A stretch of DNA of 64,000 bases from Bacillota bacterium (GCA_023425025.1 JAFADG010000032.1:62001-126000), one strand, 5' to 3'. Shown: positions 25,263 to 33,973, counted from the first letter of the stretch. Numbers and translations are program-made. The notes: generated by a model from the sequence alone, not told the origin.

Positions 25263-26624
25263 TTAGTGATGCTCATGGCCCTCGTGGTCGTGGCCTTCGT
25301 GATCATGGCCGTCATGATCGTGGTGGTGGCCTTCTTCCACCACAAAGGTGGCGGTGGATTTTAAAAGATCAATGACCTTTACAATGCCGGCGGTATCGTG
25401 CAGGTAGCTCTTTTGCCGCTCGGTCAGTTTGGCGGCGTAGGCTTCCTTTTCCTGACCGGCGCGCTTGGCCTGCTCTTCGATCTGCTTTTGTACATCTTCC
25501 TCGGTGGGCTCAATGCCTTCCGCCTTGCGGATGGCCTCCAGCGTCAGCTCCACCTTCGCCCGGCTCTCCGCCTCGCCGCGGTACATATCCCGCAATTGCT
25601 GGGCGCTTTGGCCGGTGTACTTTAAGTAATCCTCCATTTTCAGCCCCTGGTAGGCCATGCGCAATTGCATTTCGCGCACGATCTGATCCAGCTGCTCTTC
25701 CACCATGGGCGGGGGTACGTCTACGGAAGCGTTGGCGACCGCCTTGTCGATGACGGCGTTCTCCCGCTCGGCATCCAGGGACTTTTGCGCTTCTTCGGAA
25801 AGCTTCACGCGGATATCGGCTTCATATTCGGCAAAGGTGTCAAAATCGCTGACATCCATGGCGAATTCGTCATCCAGCTCCGGCAGTTCCTTCTTCTGGA
25901 TGCCGTTCACCTTCACGTGGAACACGGCGGCTTTGCCGGCCAGTTCCTCGGAATGGTACTTTTCGGGGAAGGTAACGGGAATATCCTTTTCCTCGCCGAT
26001 GGCAAGGCCTACCATCTGCTCTTCAAAGCCGGGAATGAAATGGCCGGAGCCAATCACAAGCGTCTGCTCCGTGGCGGTGCCGCCGGCGAAGGCAACGCCG
26101 TCCACCGTGCCAAGGTAGTCAAGGTTCACGGTGTCGCCGTCTTCCACGGCCCGGTCCGTGATGTCCACCAGGCGGGATACGCGCTCGCGGTCGCGCTCAA
26201 TGCGCTCCTTGACCGCCTCGTCCGACACGGGATGCTCGTGGGTGGGAACGGTGAGGTTCTTGTATTCGCCCAGGGTCACCTCAGGGCGCACATACACTTC
26301 GCAGGTAAATTCCAGCGTCTTGCCGGCGCCGATCTCGGTAATGTCCACCTGGGGCTGGTCCACGGGGAACAGGTCGTTCTCCTTGACGGCCGCCTGGTAG
26401 GCTTCCGGGAAAAGGCTGTCAAAAGCGTCGTCGTAGAATACGGCTTCGCCATACATGCTCTCTATCAATTTACGGGGCGCTTTGCCTTTGCGGAAGCCCG
26501 GCACGTTGATGCGGCCGCGGTTCTTCAAATAAGACTTCTGCATCGCTTCGTCAAACGCCTCGGCGGAAATTTGAAAAGAAATCTTGACTTTGTTGCTGGA
26601 AATTTTTTCGACGGTATGGTTCAT
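25263..26624 (-). CDS. tig: Trigger factor with a histidine-rich C-terminal tail
   Basis: Trigger factor is a ribosome-bound chaperone and peptidyl-prolyl isomerase. The 453-residue protein has the ribosome-binding signature region with GFRKGKAPRKLIESMYG near residues 44-60. The FKBP-type domain follows (DTVNLDYLGTVDGVAFAGG, FEEQMVGLAIGEEKDIPVTFP), then the helical C-terminal arms. Unusually, the last 24 residues are almost only His, Asp, Glu and Gly (EEGHHHDHDGHDHEGHDHEG and onward). This is a probable metal-binding tail like that of SlyD, not part of the standard fold. The ATG at 26624 follows GGCAGGAGGATG. A sigma-A-like promoter lies about 70 bp upstream. Confidence 0.94.
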   Translation of the reverse strand: MNHTVEKISSNKVKISFQISAEAFDEAMQKSYLKNRGRINVPGFRKGKAPRKLIESMYGEAVFYDDAFDSLFPEAYQAAVKENDLFPVDQPQVDITEIGAGKTLEFTCEVYVRPEVTLGEYKNLTVPTHEHPVSDEAVKERIERDRERVSRLVDITDRAVEDGDTVNLDYLGTVDGVAFAGGTATEQTLVIGSGHFIPGFEEQMVGLAIGEEKDIPVTFPEKYHSEELAGKAAVFHVKVNGIQKKELPELDDEFAMDVSDFDTFAEYEADIRVKLSEEAQKSLDAERENAVIDKAVANASVDVPPPMVEEQLDQIVREMQLRMAYQGLKMEDYLKYTGQSAQQLRDMYRGEAESRAKVELTLEAIRKAEGIEPTEEDVQKQIEEQAKRAGQEKEAYAAKLTERQKSYLHDTAGIVKVIDLLKSTATFVVEEGHHHDHDGHDHEGHDHEGHEHH

Positions 26625-26690
26625 GAAAACATCCTCCTGCCAATCTCATGGGCACAGCGGGCCCGCGCCCTCATGAGGGAGGGCATGAGT

Positions 26691-26719
26691 AGTTTAGCAC
26701 AGGAACGGCTCCTTCGCAA
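26691..26719 (-). promoter_or_regulatory. Promoter of tig
   Basis: On the minus strand TTGCGA (26714-26719) and TAAACT (26691-26696) are separated by 17 bp. Each matches four of six consensus bases. The leader would be about 60 bases. Confidence 0.45.
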
Positions 26720-26805
26720 CCCTGACCATGGAATATCGATCCTTTTTTTGTGAAAGCAGCCGATTTGCTCACATTTGCGGCTCCGGAAAAGTTCTGCCGC
26801 GGCCC

Positions 26806-26834
26806 ACACCCTTTTTTCCAAACCGCATAAGATA
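26806..26834 (+). promoter_or_regulatory. Possible sigma-K-type promoter before the LysM gene
   Basis: CATAAGATA (26826-26834) fits the sigma-K -10 pattern CATAnnnTA, and an ACAC -35-like element lies 16 bp upstream (26806-26809). No good sigma-A promoter was found in the same gap. The match is short and could be by chance, but a mother-cell promoter would fit a LysM protein without a signal peptide. Confidence 0.3.
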
Positions 26835-26862
26835 TAGCAGAATTCTGGAAAGGAGCAAGTGT

Positions 26863-27558
26863 ATGAATTTAAGCAATGGCACCACAACGCCCGGCACTAC
26901 AGCCTGCGCCTATCAATACACCGTAAAACGGGGCGACAGCTACTACCTGATCAGCAAACGCCTGGGCGTGCCCCTGCGCGATTTGATCGCCGCCAATCCC
27001 AACATCAATCCCGCCCGGCTGATGGTTGGCGACGTGCTGTGCATCCCAGGCGCCAGCGGCGGCACGACGGTTCCCCAGGTGCCTTCCCCGGAAGGAAAAG
27101 GGGTGGAGGGCGAAACAGGCACCGTAGGCGGGGAAACCGGCGAAACCGCCCCCGTTATCGAACCGCCTGTCGTTCAGCCGCCCGTTGTTCAGCCGCCGGT
27201 CGTTGAACCGCCGGTCGTCGAGCCGCCCACCTTCGCCTGTCCTCTGGAGCAGCGCCGCACCGTGCAACCGGGCCAGAGCGTAAGCGATTTCCAATTGAAC
27301 GCCGGCCTGAACCGCCACACCATGGAAGTGGCAAACCCCAACGTCGATCTTGACAGCCTGTTCCCCGGGCAAGTGATCTGCGTACCCGATATCAACCAGG
27401 CCTGCCCGCTGCCCGCTACTTACATCCTGAAGGAAAACGATACATTGGAGACTGTGGCAGCCAAGTTCAACGTATCCATCGCATCGCTGCTGCGGGCGAA
27501 CCCCTGCCTGGCCCCGGCGGATTTCCTGCCCTGCGTGTGCATCAGCCTGCCAAGATAA
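26863..27558 (+). CDS. LysM-repeat protein, possibly spore-associated
   Basis: The 231-residue protein has three LysM domains that bind N-acetylglucosamine polymers. The first spans about residues 18-63 (YTVKRGDSYYLISKRLGVPL), the second about 130-174 (RTVQPGQSVSDFQLNAGL), and the third about 185-231 (YILKENDTLETVAAKFNVSI). Between the first two is a Pro-Val linker of repeated QPPVV and EPPVV units. No signal peptide or membrane segment is present. This is typical of spore coat or cortex LysM proteins loaded from the mother cell, though lysis or another export route is possible. The ATG at 26863 follows AAAGGAG. A terminator follows within 50 bp, so the gene is monocistronic. Confidence 0.8.
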   Translation: MNLSNGTTTPGTTACAYQYTVKRGDSYYLISKRLGVPLRDLIAANPNINPARLMVGDVLCIPGASGGTTVPQVPSPEGKGVEGETGTVGGETGETAPVIEPPVVQPPVVQPPVVEPPVVEPPTFACPLEQRRTVQPGQSVSDFQLNAGLNRHTMEVANPNVDLDSLFPGQVICVPDINQACPLPATYILKENDTLETVAAKFNVSIASLLRANPCLAPADFLPCVCISLPR

Positions 27559-27602
27559 TACCCGTGTCTTGTCATACATGTTAAATAGTAAGCAATAGAA
27601 TG

Positions 27603-27642
27603 CGCCGGCGAAACAGCTCGTTGTTCCGCCGGCGATATTTTT
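27603..27642 (+). terminator. Terminator of the LysM gene
   Basis: CGCCGGCG (27603-27610) pairs with CGCCGGCG (27627-27634), which is self-complementary, and the stem extends through AACA/TGTT. ATATTTTT follows. The convergent MFS gene ends at 27669. Confidence 0.75.
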
Positions 27643-27668
27643 AATTTCTGCTGTTTAGTCAGCAGCTT

Positions 27669-28826
27669 TCAGGCTTCTGTCCTCTTTTTGATCACCGCGT
27701 TGATCCGCTCCGTGGAAAGCAGCATCAGGCCGCCCAGCACCAGCAGATAAAAGGGATAAATGCCTATGCCGGTTGTATTGGCCGTTTGGCCAAGCACCGC
27801 CGGCATCAGCGTGCTGCCCACGTAGGCCGACGCCATCTGTATACCCATCAGCTCCTGTGCATGATTTTCCCCAAACCTGGCAGGCGTTTCATGCAAAAGC
27901 GACGGGAAAATGGGAGCGCAGCCAAGGCCCATCAGCGCCATGCCAACCGCCGACGCTTCCCCCGGCAAAAGCAAAACACCTGCACCTGCCAAAATCAAAA
28001 CAAGCCCAAGACGTATCAGCTGCTTGCCGGTAAATTTGAAGGTCAAAAATCCACTCAGGAAGCGCCCCGCCGTAATGCCCCCATAATAAAGGCTGGCCCA
28101 CAAGGCGCCCTGGGCCGGCAAAAGCCCCTTTGCTTCCACCAAAAAAGTGGCGCACCAAAGGCCCGAGGCGATCTCCAAACTGCAATAGAAAAAGAAGGTA
28201 AGCAGCGTCAGCTTCACGCCGGGTATCCGCAACACGTTTTGGCGCTGTACGTGACCATGTTCAGCGCTTTGCGCCGCCTCTTCCCTGCGCCAGAGGGGAA
28301 GCGAAAGAACCAAAAGCAGCGCCAGCGCAAACTGAATGATGGAAACCGTGCGGTAGCCGCCCTGCCAGAAGCCCTCCCTGGCGACAAACGACGCCATGAT
28401 CACAGGCCCCAGCGTTGCGCCCACACCCCAGAAGCAGTGCAGCCAGCTCATGTGCCGTGCCTTGTAATTTTTCGCCACATAGGCATTCAGCCCGGAATCC
28501 ACCGCCCCGGCGCCCAGCCCCAAGGGGATCGCCATCACATACAATAGCCACGCGCCGGGCGCCAGCGACATGCCAAAGAGGGCGCACGCCGTCATCAATA
28601 CGCTGACAAACGTGACCCGGCCTGTGCCGAACCTGCGGATCACCCGGCTGCTGAACAGGCTGGAAACCACCGTGCCCGCCGCAATCACAAGGCTGATGCT
28701 CCCCGCCTGGCCCAGCGGCGCGTTCCAGCCGATGCGCATGGCCGGCCAGGCCGCCCCCAGCATGGAATCGGGCAGGCCAAGGCTGATAAAGGCAAGGTAG
28801 ATCATGCAAAGAAAAAATACGGCCAT
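27669..28826 (-). CDS. MFS transporter (sugar/fucose-permease-like)
   Basis: This 385-residue protein has twelve predicted membrane segments and the major facilitator layout. The N-terminal half carries FSSRVIRRFGTGRVTFVSVL, a loop 2-3 motif variant. The central loop is hydrophilic (RREEAAQSAEHGHVQRQNVL). PLGLGAGAVDSGLNAYVAKNY resembles members related to fucose/sugar permeases and FucP/YfkF-type exporters. The substrate cannot be assigned. The ATG at 28826 follows AAAGGAAATC. It lies 12 bp after the SNF2 gene on the same strand, so it may be co-transcribed with the SNF2/nuclease pair. Confidence 0.8.
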   Translation of the reverse strand: MAVFFLCMIYLAFISLGLPDSMLGAAWPAMRIGWNAPLGQAGSISLVIAAGTVVSSLFSSRVIRRFGTGRVTFVSVLMTACALFGMSLAPGAWLLYVMAIPLGLGAGAVDSGLNAYVAKNYKARHMSWLHCFWGVGATLGPVIMASFVAREGFWQGGYRTVSIIQFALALLLVLSLPLWRREEAAQSAEHGHVQRQNVLRIPGVKLTLLTFFFYCSLEIASGLWCATFLVEAKGLLPAQGALWASLYYGGITAGRFLSGFLTFKFTGKQLIRLGLVLILAGAGVLLLPGEASAVGMALMGLGCAPIFPSLLHETPARFGENHAQELMGIQMASAYVGSTLMPAVLGQTANTTGIGIYPFYLLVLGGLMLLSTERINAVIKKRTEA

Positions 28827-28838
28827 ACTGATTTCCTT

Positions 28839-30599
28839 TCACTCTTTCGTATCAAATTGCCGCGCCAGCCGCTGCACATGCCGCCGGGCCGCCGTGGCCC
28901 CCTGGGCCGCCTCTTCCGGCGTGGCGGGCGTATCCCCCATCAGGCTCAGGAACTGGCTGACCTTCAGGCCCAGCGCTTCCTGCATGTCCATATCGCTGCC
29001 GCCCGGGCTGACCAGGTAATAGCAAAGCAGCGAATCCTCCTGCCCGATGCGGTGGGCCCTGTCCTCCGCCTGGCTGTGCACGGCCGGCGACCAGTCCAGC
29101 TCGCCGAACACCACGCAGCCGGCCCTTTGCAGGTTCAGCCCGGAAGCGGCACGAAGGGAAATGCAGCAAAGGTCCGTCTTCCCCTCCATAAAGCGCTTCA
29201 CGGCGTCTTCCTTTTGCGCGCCAGATTCCCGGCCGGTGATGAATACGGGCGAGAAGGCCTTTAGCTCCTTCTTGTATGTGTCCATCACCTTGTGGTGGTG
29301 ACCAAAGAGCAGCACCTTCTCCCCGGCTTCCAGCAGCGCCCTGACAAACTGGCATACATACGGCGCTTTGGCAAGGCCCGTAGCCTGGCGCTCCTCCTGG
29401 GAAATCTGTTCCTCCAGAATTGCCCGCTGGGAGGCCGTCAGGCTTTCATCCCTGCGCCAATGCAGCAGCTTTTCCAGCACGGGCTGCAACAGCTGGCGGT
29501 ACAGCGCGTCGTCGGCGTCGATTTCCTGCACCAGGCGGCGCTTGGGCGGCAGCTCCGGCAGCACTTCCTTTTTGGTGCGGCGCAGCATCAGCCCCTCCCG
29601 GCGCAAATGCTCCCCCAGCAGCTCAGGCTTGACCACCACGGCGTTGCCGTAGCCGTAGCACCACTCCCTGGAAAAGCTCTCCCAATCGCCCAGAAAGTGA
29701 AAGTCCAGGATATTGACCACATTCCAGATTTCGCCGCCCTTGTTGTAAATGGGCGTACCGCTTAAGCCTATGACCTTGTCCAGCGACGAGGAAAGCAGGC
29801 TGGCCGCCGAATACTTCTCCGTGCCGCTGTGCCGAAGCTCCTGTATCTCGTCAAAGATCACCGCGGCAAAGCCCATTTCCGGCAGTTCCTTTTTCCAGCC
29901 CCTGAGCAGCAAATAATGCATCAGGTATATATCCGCCGGGGGAAGCTCGTATGGCTTCAGCCCCTTGATCACGTGTATCCTGGGCTTTTGCCCCGCAATG
30001 CGCAAAAAGCGCCCGGTCTCCGCCTCCCAGTTGCGTATCAAATGCGCGGGCGGGATGATGAGCGCGGGATAGGCGCTTACGGATGCCAGCCAGGACAGTG
30101 CCTGCACGGTTTTGCCAAGGCCCATCTCGTCTGCCAGCAGCGCCCGGTCATTTTGCATAAGGTAGGCCAGGCCCCGCTGCTGAAACGGGATCAATTCGCC
30201 CTCAAAGCTGCCTTCGGGCGGCGTTTCGTATTCCGGGAGCAGCCGCGCCTGCTCCCGCCGCAAAGCATACGCCCTGGCATCCGACAGCGCTTCCTCCCAG
30301 CGCTTTTCATCCTGAGGCTTTACCGCAAGGGGATAGCGCAGCATCAGCCAGTGCAAATCCCCCACCACCCGCCGGTGGGCGGTGAACCTGGCCTCGCCCC
30401 GGCCGTGGCCGGCGCTGCCGGGAAACAGCCGTTTGGCCAGCTCCGTTACGCAGGGCTCGCCCTTAACTACCCAGCACTTTGCGCGTTTATTATAAGAAAG
30501 CGTACCGTACACATGCCCTTGCTGCCCCCATGACCGCAGGTAGGCGGGCAGCAGGGATATTCCGTTTTCGTTTGATTCCGTCCCGTCCCGCATGGTCAC
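28839..30599 (-). CDS. SNF2-family DEAD-like ATPase/helicase
   Basis: The 586-residue protein is a double-stranded-DNA translocase of the SNF2/SWI2 superfamily. The order of motifs is LADEMGLGKTVQA (I), IIPPAHLIRNWE (Ia), FDEIQEL (II, DEIQ instead of DEAH), LSGTPIYN (III), VLLFGHHHKVM (IV), SLRAASGLNLQRAG (V) and AEDRAHRIGQ (VI). The first 140 residues are an unassigned N-terminal domain. A GTG at 30599 is preferred: GGGGGA lies seven bases upstream and the start overlaps the stop of the upstream nuclease-like gene as GTGA. An ATG at 30593 is the alternative. It is a small stand-alone SNF2 like those in phages and repair or defence loci; its job here is unknown. Confidence 0.85.
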   Translation of the reverse strand: MTMRDGTESNENGISLLPAYLRSWGQQGHVYGTLSYNKRAKCWVVKGEPCVTELAKRLFPGSAGHGRGEARFTAHRRVVGDLHWLMLRYPLAVKPQDEKRWEEALSDARAYALRREQARLLPEYETPPEGSFEGELIPFQQRGLAYLMQNDRALLADEMGLGKTVQALSWLASVSAYPALIIPPAHLIRNWEAETGRFLRIAGQKPRIHVIKGLKPYELPPADIYLMHYLLLRGWKKELPEMGFAAVIFDEIQELRHSGTEKYSAASLLSSSLDKVIGLSGTPIYNKGGEIWNVVNILDFHFLGDWESFSREWCYGYGNAVVVKPELLGEHLRREGLMLRRTKKEVLPELPPKRRLVQEIDADDALYRQLLQPVLEKLLHWRRDESLTASQRAILEEQISQEERQATGLAKAPYVCQFVRALLEAGEKVLLFGHHHKVMDTYKKELKAFSPVFITGRESGAQKEDAVKRFMEGKTDLCCISLRAASGLNLQRAGCVVFGELDWSPAVHSQAEDRAHRIGQEDSLLCYYLVSPGGSDMDMQEALGLKVSQFLSLMGDTPATPEEAAQGATAARRHVQRLARQFDTKE

Positions 30600-30964
30600 A
30601 GCGCAATCCCCCACAGCTTATTTACGGATAAGGAAACGCACGGCTTGCCGCCGATGGTCGCCGGCAGGTCCGCCTTACGCTCCACCAGCAAAACCAGCGC
30701 GGTAATCTCCTCGCTTTCGGCATACCGCGCTAGCTGGCTCACAAGCCGCTTGCATTCCGGCTTGCCCCGCTTGATTTCAATGCCGATGGTCCCGGCCAGA
30801 AGGTCAATGCGGCAGCGCGGGGCCAGGCGAACCTCGTGCCGAAAGGAAATCCCCGCTTCGCTCAGGGTTTGCGCCGCCAGCGCGTGCAAATCATACTCCC
30901 CCGGACAAAAGGGAGCGCGCAGCCGCGACAGAGCCTCTACAACATCCGCAAGGCGAATCTCCAT
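30596..30964 (-). CDS. Small PD-(D/E)XK nuclease-like protein
   Basis: The 122-residue protein has a compact restriction-nuclease core. E44 lies in a first strand, D54 in RIDLLAGTIGIEIKRG, and E63-x-K65 completes the D-(x8)-ExK motif. Q77xxxY81 (QLARY) follows, as in RecB/Cas4-like nucleases. The fold assignment is an inference from these residues. It is a single domain with no partner domain fused. The ATG at 30964 has GAGGAGGG upstream. Its stop overlaps the SNF2 start by four bases, so the two are translationally coupled and probably act together on DNA. It could instead be an inactive DNA-binding relative. Confidence 0.65.
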   Translation of the reverse strand: MEIRLADVVEALSRLRAPFCPGEYDLHALAAQTLSEAGISFRHEVRLAPRCRIDLLAGTIGIEIKRGKPECKRLVSQLARYAESEEITALVLLVERKADLPATIGGKPCVSLSVNKLWGIAL

Positions 30965-31083
30965 GATTTCCCTCCTCAAGGCATAAGCGTATTGTATCAT
31001 TTCGGCAGGTGCGGCGCAATTCCCGAAAAAGAGCGCGTTCCTGTAACAATTTGTTTCAAATCCATGCCATGGCTTGCTTTGGG

Positions 31084-31112
31084 TTGCAAACTGTGTGCAT
31101 TTTCTGTATGAT
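31084..31112 (+). promoter_or_regulatory. Promoter of the L,D-transpeptidase gene
   Basis: TTGCAA (31084-31089) and TATGAT (31107-31112) are separated by 17 bp. The leader to the ATG at 31150 is about 30 bases and contains AAGGAGGTC. Confidence 0.65.
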
Positions 31113-31149
31113 ATTTTTAATGTCCCTTCACCTATAAAGGAGGTCTTTC

Positions 31150-32901
31150 ATGCTGTTGTTCCGCCGTGCCGCAGGAATGCTGGCGCTTTTGCTGATATGC
31201 TGCACCTTTTTGCCCGCGCTTGCCGAGGCCGCCCTGGAATGGGTCGATCCGCCGGAAGCCGTGCGGCCCGGCAAATCCATCCGTCTGAGCTTTTCCGTTA
31301 CCCATCCCGGAGATACGGAGATTGTTGTAGAGGACACGTCCGGCGCAACAGCCGCCGTGCTGGCGGAGGCGTTTCCTGCCAAGGCCGGCCTCAACAACCT
31401 TGCCTGGGATGGCACCAGCGGCGGCAGCCCTCTTGCGCAGGGCAGCTATACCCTGGTGGCAACGCAAGGCTCCAATGTGGCAAAGGCTGAGTTCATCCTG
31501 GGCGACGCGAGTCCCGTCATTGTCTTGGCAATCCCCAGCAACCCTACGCTGGTGTTGGGGCAGGAATGGCACTTTCAGGTGGAAACAAACCTTCAGGCTA
31601 CGCTGACGATGACGCTTGCCGCAGCCGGCGGCGACGTTGTTTTGTACGAAGCGCTCCTGCCGGCAGGCACGCATATCATCCCCTGGGATGGCGCGGCCGG
31701 CGGCGCGCCCCTTTCCCCCGGCAGCTATAACCTGAGTTTGTCGCTGACCGACGATGCCGGCTTTTCCTCCAACGCCGAGCTGCACACCATCGACATCGCC
31801 GAAGCCTCCTTAAGTCCTGTACCTATAGATACCGCTGCGCAGCCGGAGATCATTTCTGTCACGGATACCTCCGACGATAAAGCCCGCGCCCCTTCCGATT
31901 TCAGCAGTTACCCCTGCGAGCATGAATCCTGCTTCTTCAAGCTGCCCATGGGCGTTATGGACGAGGCCGCCATCTGGGCGGCCATGATGCAGCCCATGAC
32001 GGTGGTCAAGGGCGAGCAGCGGCAGGTGGTCAAGGTGTACGCGGAACCCAACAAGGATTCCGCAGCCGTGGGCGAAGTGACCTGCGACTCCCAGGGGCTG
32101 CACGTGCTGGAAAACTTGGACAACGGCTGGACACGGGTGGAGGCCTATTCCAGCTCCATCCACTCCAGCAAGGTCAAAAACTGGGCCGGCTTCTTTACGG
32201 GATATATCGAAACAAAAAGGCTGGAAACCAAGCAGCCCAACGAAAAGTTCGGCCTGCTGCTGGATAAGCTCACCCAGCGGATGTACGTGTTCCAGGAAGG
32301 AAAGATCATCACCGAGCTTTTGATCTCCACGGGCCTTGTCAACAGCAAGCAGCCGTACAACGAAACCTCCGCCGGCGAATTCATGATCGTCAGCCGCACC
32401 GGCGGATTCTGGTCCGGCAACATGTGGTGCGACCTGGCGCTTCGAATCAACGGCGGCATACTGATCCACGAGGTTCCCTGCTTCTTGAACGAAGCTACCG
32501 GCGACCGGGATTACGGGCCCTTCCAGCGCGTGCTGGGGCAAAAGGCCAGCCATGGCTGCATCCGCGTCCAGCAGGAAAAGAGCACGGAAGGCATCAACAT
32601 GCGCTGGCTGTGGGACAACCTGAAGCTGAACACCAGAGTGTTTATTTGGGACGATGTGGGCCGGAATATCCCCATCCCGGATGATTCAACAGAACTGTTC
32701 TACAACCCCGACGGCGGAAAGTATTATCACAGTGACGCCTACTGCAAGAGCGTGAAAGACAGGTACCTGCCGCTGACCGGGTTCACCTACGGCGAAATGG
32801 AAACCAGCCCCTTTGACAAGCTGGAGGCCTGCCCCTACTGCTCGCCGCCCAAGCGCCAGGCGGAAATCGAAGCCCTGAACGCTGGCAATAAAGCGGATTG
32901 A
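31150..32901 (+). CDS. Secreted multidomain L,D-transpeptidase (YkuD family)
   Basis: The 583-residue protein has a signal peptide (1-26, ending LAEAA). Two tandem Ig-like units of the FlgD type follow, each with a WDG(T/A)xGGxPLxxGSY signature (about residues 88-105 and 180-198). Next come a cysteine pair (YPCEHESCFF), an SH3-like part (VVKVYAEPNKDSAAVGEV) and the YkuD catalytic domain (about 350-500). That domain holds ILIHEVPCF and KASHGCIRV, whose cysteine attacks the tetrapeptide carbonyl. The C-terminus adds a YYHSDAYC...CPYC segment that may bind metal. The enzyme makes 3-3 peptidoglycan cross-links or anchors proteins outside the membrane. The ATG at 31150 follows AAGGAGGTC, and a terminator follows. 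Confidence 0.88.
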   Translation: MLLFRRAAGMLALLLICCTFLPALAEAALEWVDPPEAVRPGKSIRLSFSVTHPGDTEIVVEDTSGATAAVLAEAFPAKAGLNNLAWDGTSGGSPLAQGSYTLVATQGSNVAKAEFILGDASPVIVLAIPSNPTLVLGQEWHFQVETNLQATLTMTLAAAGGDVVLYEALLPAGTHIIPWDGAAGGAPLSPGSYNLSLSLTDDAGFSSNAELHTIDIAEASLSPVPIDTAAQPEIISVTDTSDDKARAPSDFSSYPCEHESCFFKLPMGVMDEAAIWAAMMQPMTVVKGEQRQVVKVYAEPNKDSAAVGEVTCDSQGLHVLENLDNGWTRVEAYSSSIHSSKVKNWAGFFTGYIETKRLETKQPNEKFGLLLDKLTQRMYVFQEGKIITELLISTGLVNSKQPYNETSAGEFMIVSRTGGFWSGNMWCDLALRINGGILIHEVPCFLNEATGDRDYGPFQRVLGQKASHGCIRVQQEKSTEGINMRWLWDNLKLNTRVFIWDDVGRNIPIPDDSTELFYNPDGGKYYHSDAYCKSVKDRYLPLTGFTYGEMETSPFDKLEACPYCSPPKRQAEIEALNAGNKAD

Positions 32902-32912
32902 TACGAAACACT

Positions 32913-32956
32913 AAACCCCGTCCTCTCCTAGCGATTGGAAAGGACGGGGTTTTGTT
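32913..32956. terminator. Bidirectional terminator between the L,D-transpeptidase and LCP genes
   Basis: AAACCCCGTCCT (32913-32924) pairs with AGGACGGGGTTT (32941-32952). T-rich sequence follows on the plus side, and the A/T ends of the stem serve the minus side. The convergent genes stop at 32901 and 32978. Confidence 0.8.
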
Positions 32957-32977
32957 ATCCCGCAGCCGTGATTTTAC

Positions 32978-33973
32978 TTACTCGCCATACAAAAACGCGT
33001 TCATCGCGTCCACATTCTTGCCAAGGTTGGGCACAAGCACGGCCATGCCGGAAATCATCTTGCTGGCATATCCATCCTTAATGGGTATGTGCATGGAGGA
33101 AAAGGCGGCGTCCTTAGCCATCAGCGCCGTAGGGATCAGGGAGATTGCGTCGGCCGCCGAGATATTGGTTACCACGTTGTCCAGGTTATCCAGCACCAGA
33201 TCGCCGATCTTATCCCAGCTCATGGTCATGATCTTGCGGAAAGCGGCTTCCACCACCGTGCGCTGGCGGTCGGTGCGGTTAAAATCGCTGTCGATTTTGC
33301 GGATGCGGCTGAAGGAAAGCGCCTGGTCGCCGGTCAGGTTCTGCAGACCCGATTTTTTCAAAAGGCCGCTGTTTTGCCGCTTGCCCATCTTCATATTATA
33401 GTATTGCAATATGCTGTTGAGCTGCGTGCGCTCCCGGCTGGAGACCTCGATTTCCACGCCGCCGATGGCATCGATGAGTTTGGCCATGCGGCTGAAATTG
33501 ACGGAAACATAGGCGTCCGGCTCGATGCCGAAATTTTCTTTGAGCGTTTTTATAAGCAGGTCCGGGCCGCCGTATACGTAAGCCGCGTTCATCCTCGTGG
33601 AGCCTTTTCCGGGGATTTTGACATACATGTCGCGCAGAAAGGAAACCAGCTTCACCGTCTTGTTCTTGGGGTCAAGCTGTGCCAGCATCATCACATCGCT
33701 GCGTCCTCTTGACTTGGTGGAATACGTATCGGTGCCGATCAGCAGCAGTTGAAACACATCCGTCTTGGGCGGCGTATAGCCGTCCGGCAGCACCAGGTAT
33801 TCGTTCAGCTCCCCTTCCTGCCCTTCGGGAATGGTTTCCGCCAGCAGCTCCAGCAATTCTTCCTTGCTCAGTTCCTCCGTCGCTTCGGCAAATGCCTGAA
33901 ACGGCGCTGTAAAACAAAGCAAAACCATCAACAGGCAAAGCACCCGCGAAAAGAAACGGTTTTTGGCTTTCAT
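32978..33973 (-). CDS. LytR-CpsA-Psr (LCP) family glycopolymer ligase
   Basis: LCP proteins attach wall teichoic acids, capsules or other glycopolymers to peptidoglycan at the cell surface. The 331-residue protein has an N-terminal signal or anchor (FFSRVLCLLMVLLCFTAPFQA). The LCP core carries LLIGTDTYSTKSRGRSDVMM, LVSFLRDMYVKIPGKGSTRMN, the pyrophosphate-binding arginines in SFSRIRKIDSDFNRTDRQR, and IDAIGGVEIEV. The ATG at 33973 has AAGGGGG upstream; the longer frame to 34105 overlaps the upstream gene and is not used. The upstream gene is the cation exporter. Confidence 0.88.
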   Translation of the reverse strand: MKAKNRFFSRVLCLLMVLLCFTAPFQAFAEATEELSKEELLELLAETIPEGQEGELNEYLVLPDGYTPPKTDVFQLLLIGTDTYSTKSRGRSDVMMLAQLDPKNKTVKLVSFLRDMYVKIPGKGSTRMNAAYVYGGPDLLIKTLKENFGIEPDAYVSVNFSRMAKLIDAIGGVEIEVSSRERTQLNSILQYYNMKMGKRQNSGLLKKSGLQNLTGDQALSFSRIRKIDSDFNRTDRQRTVVEAAFRKIMTMSWDKIGDLVLDNLDNVVTNISAADAISLIPTALMAKDAAFSSMHIPIKDGYASKMISGMAVLVPNLGKNVDAMNAFLYGE

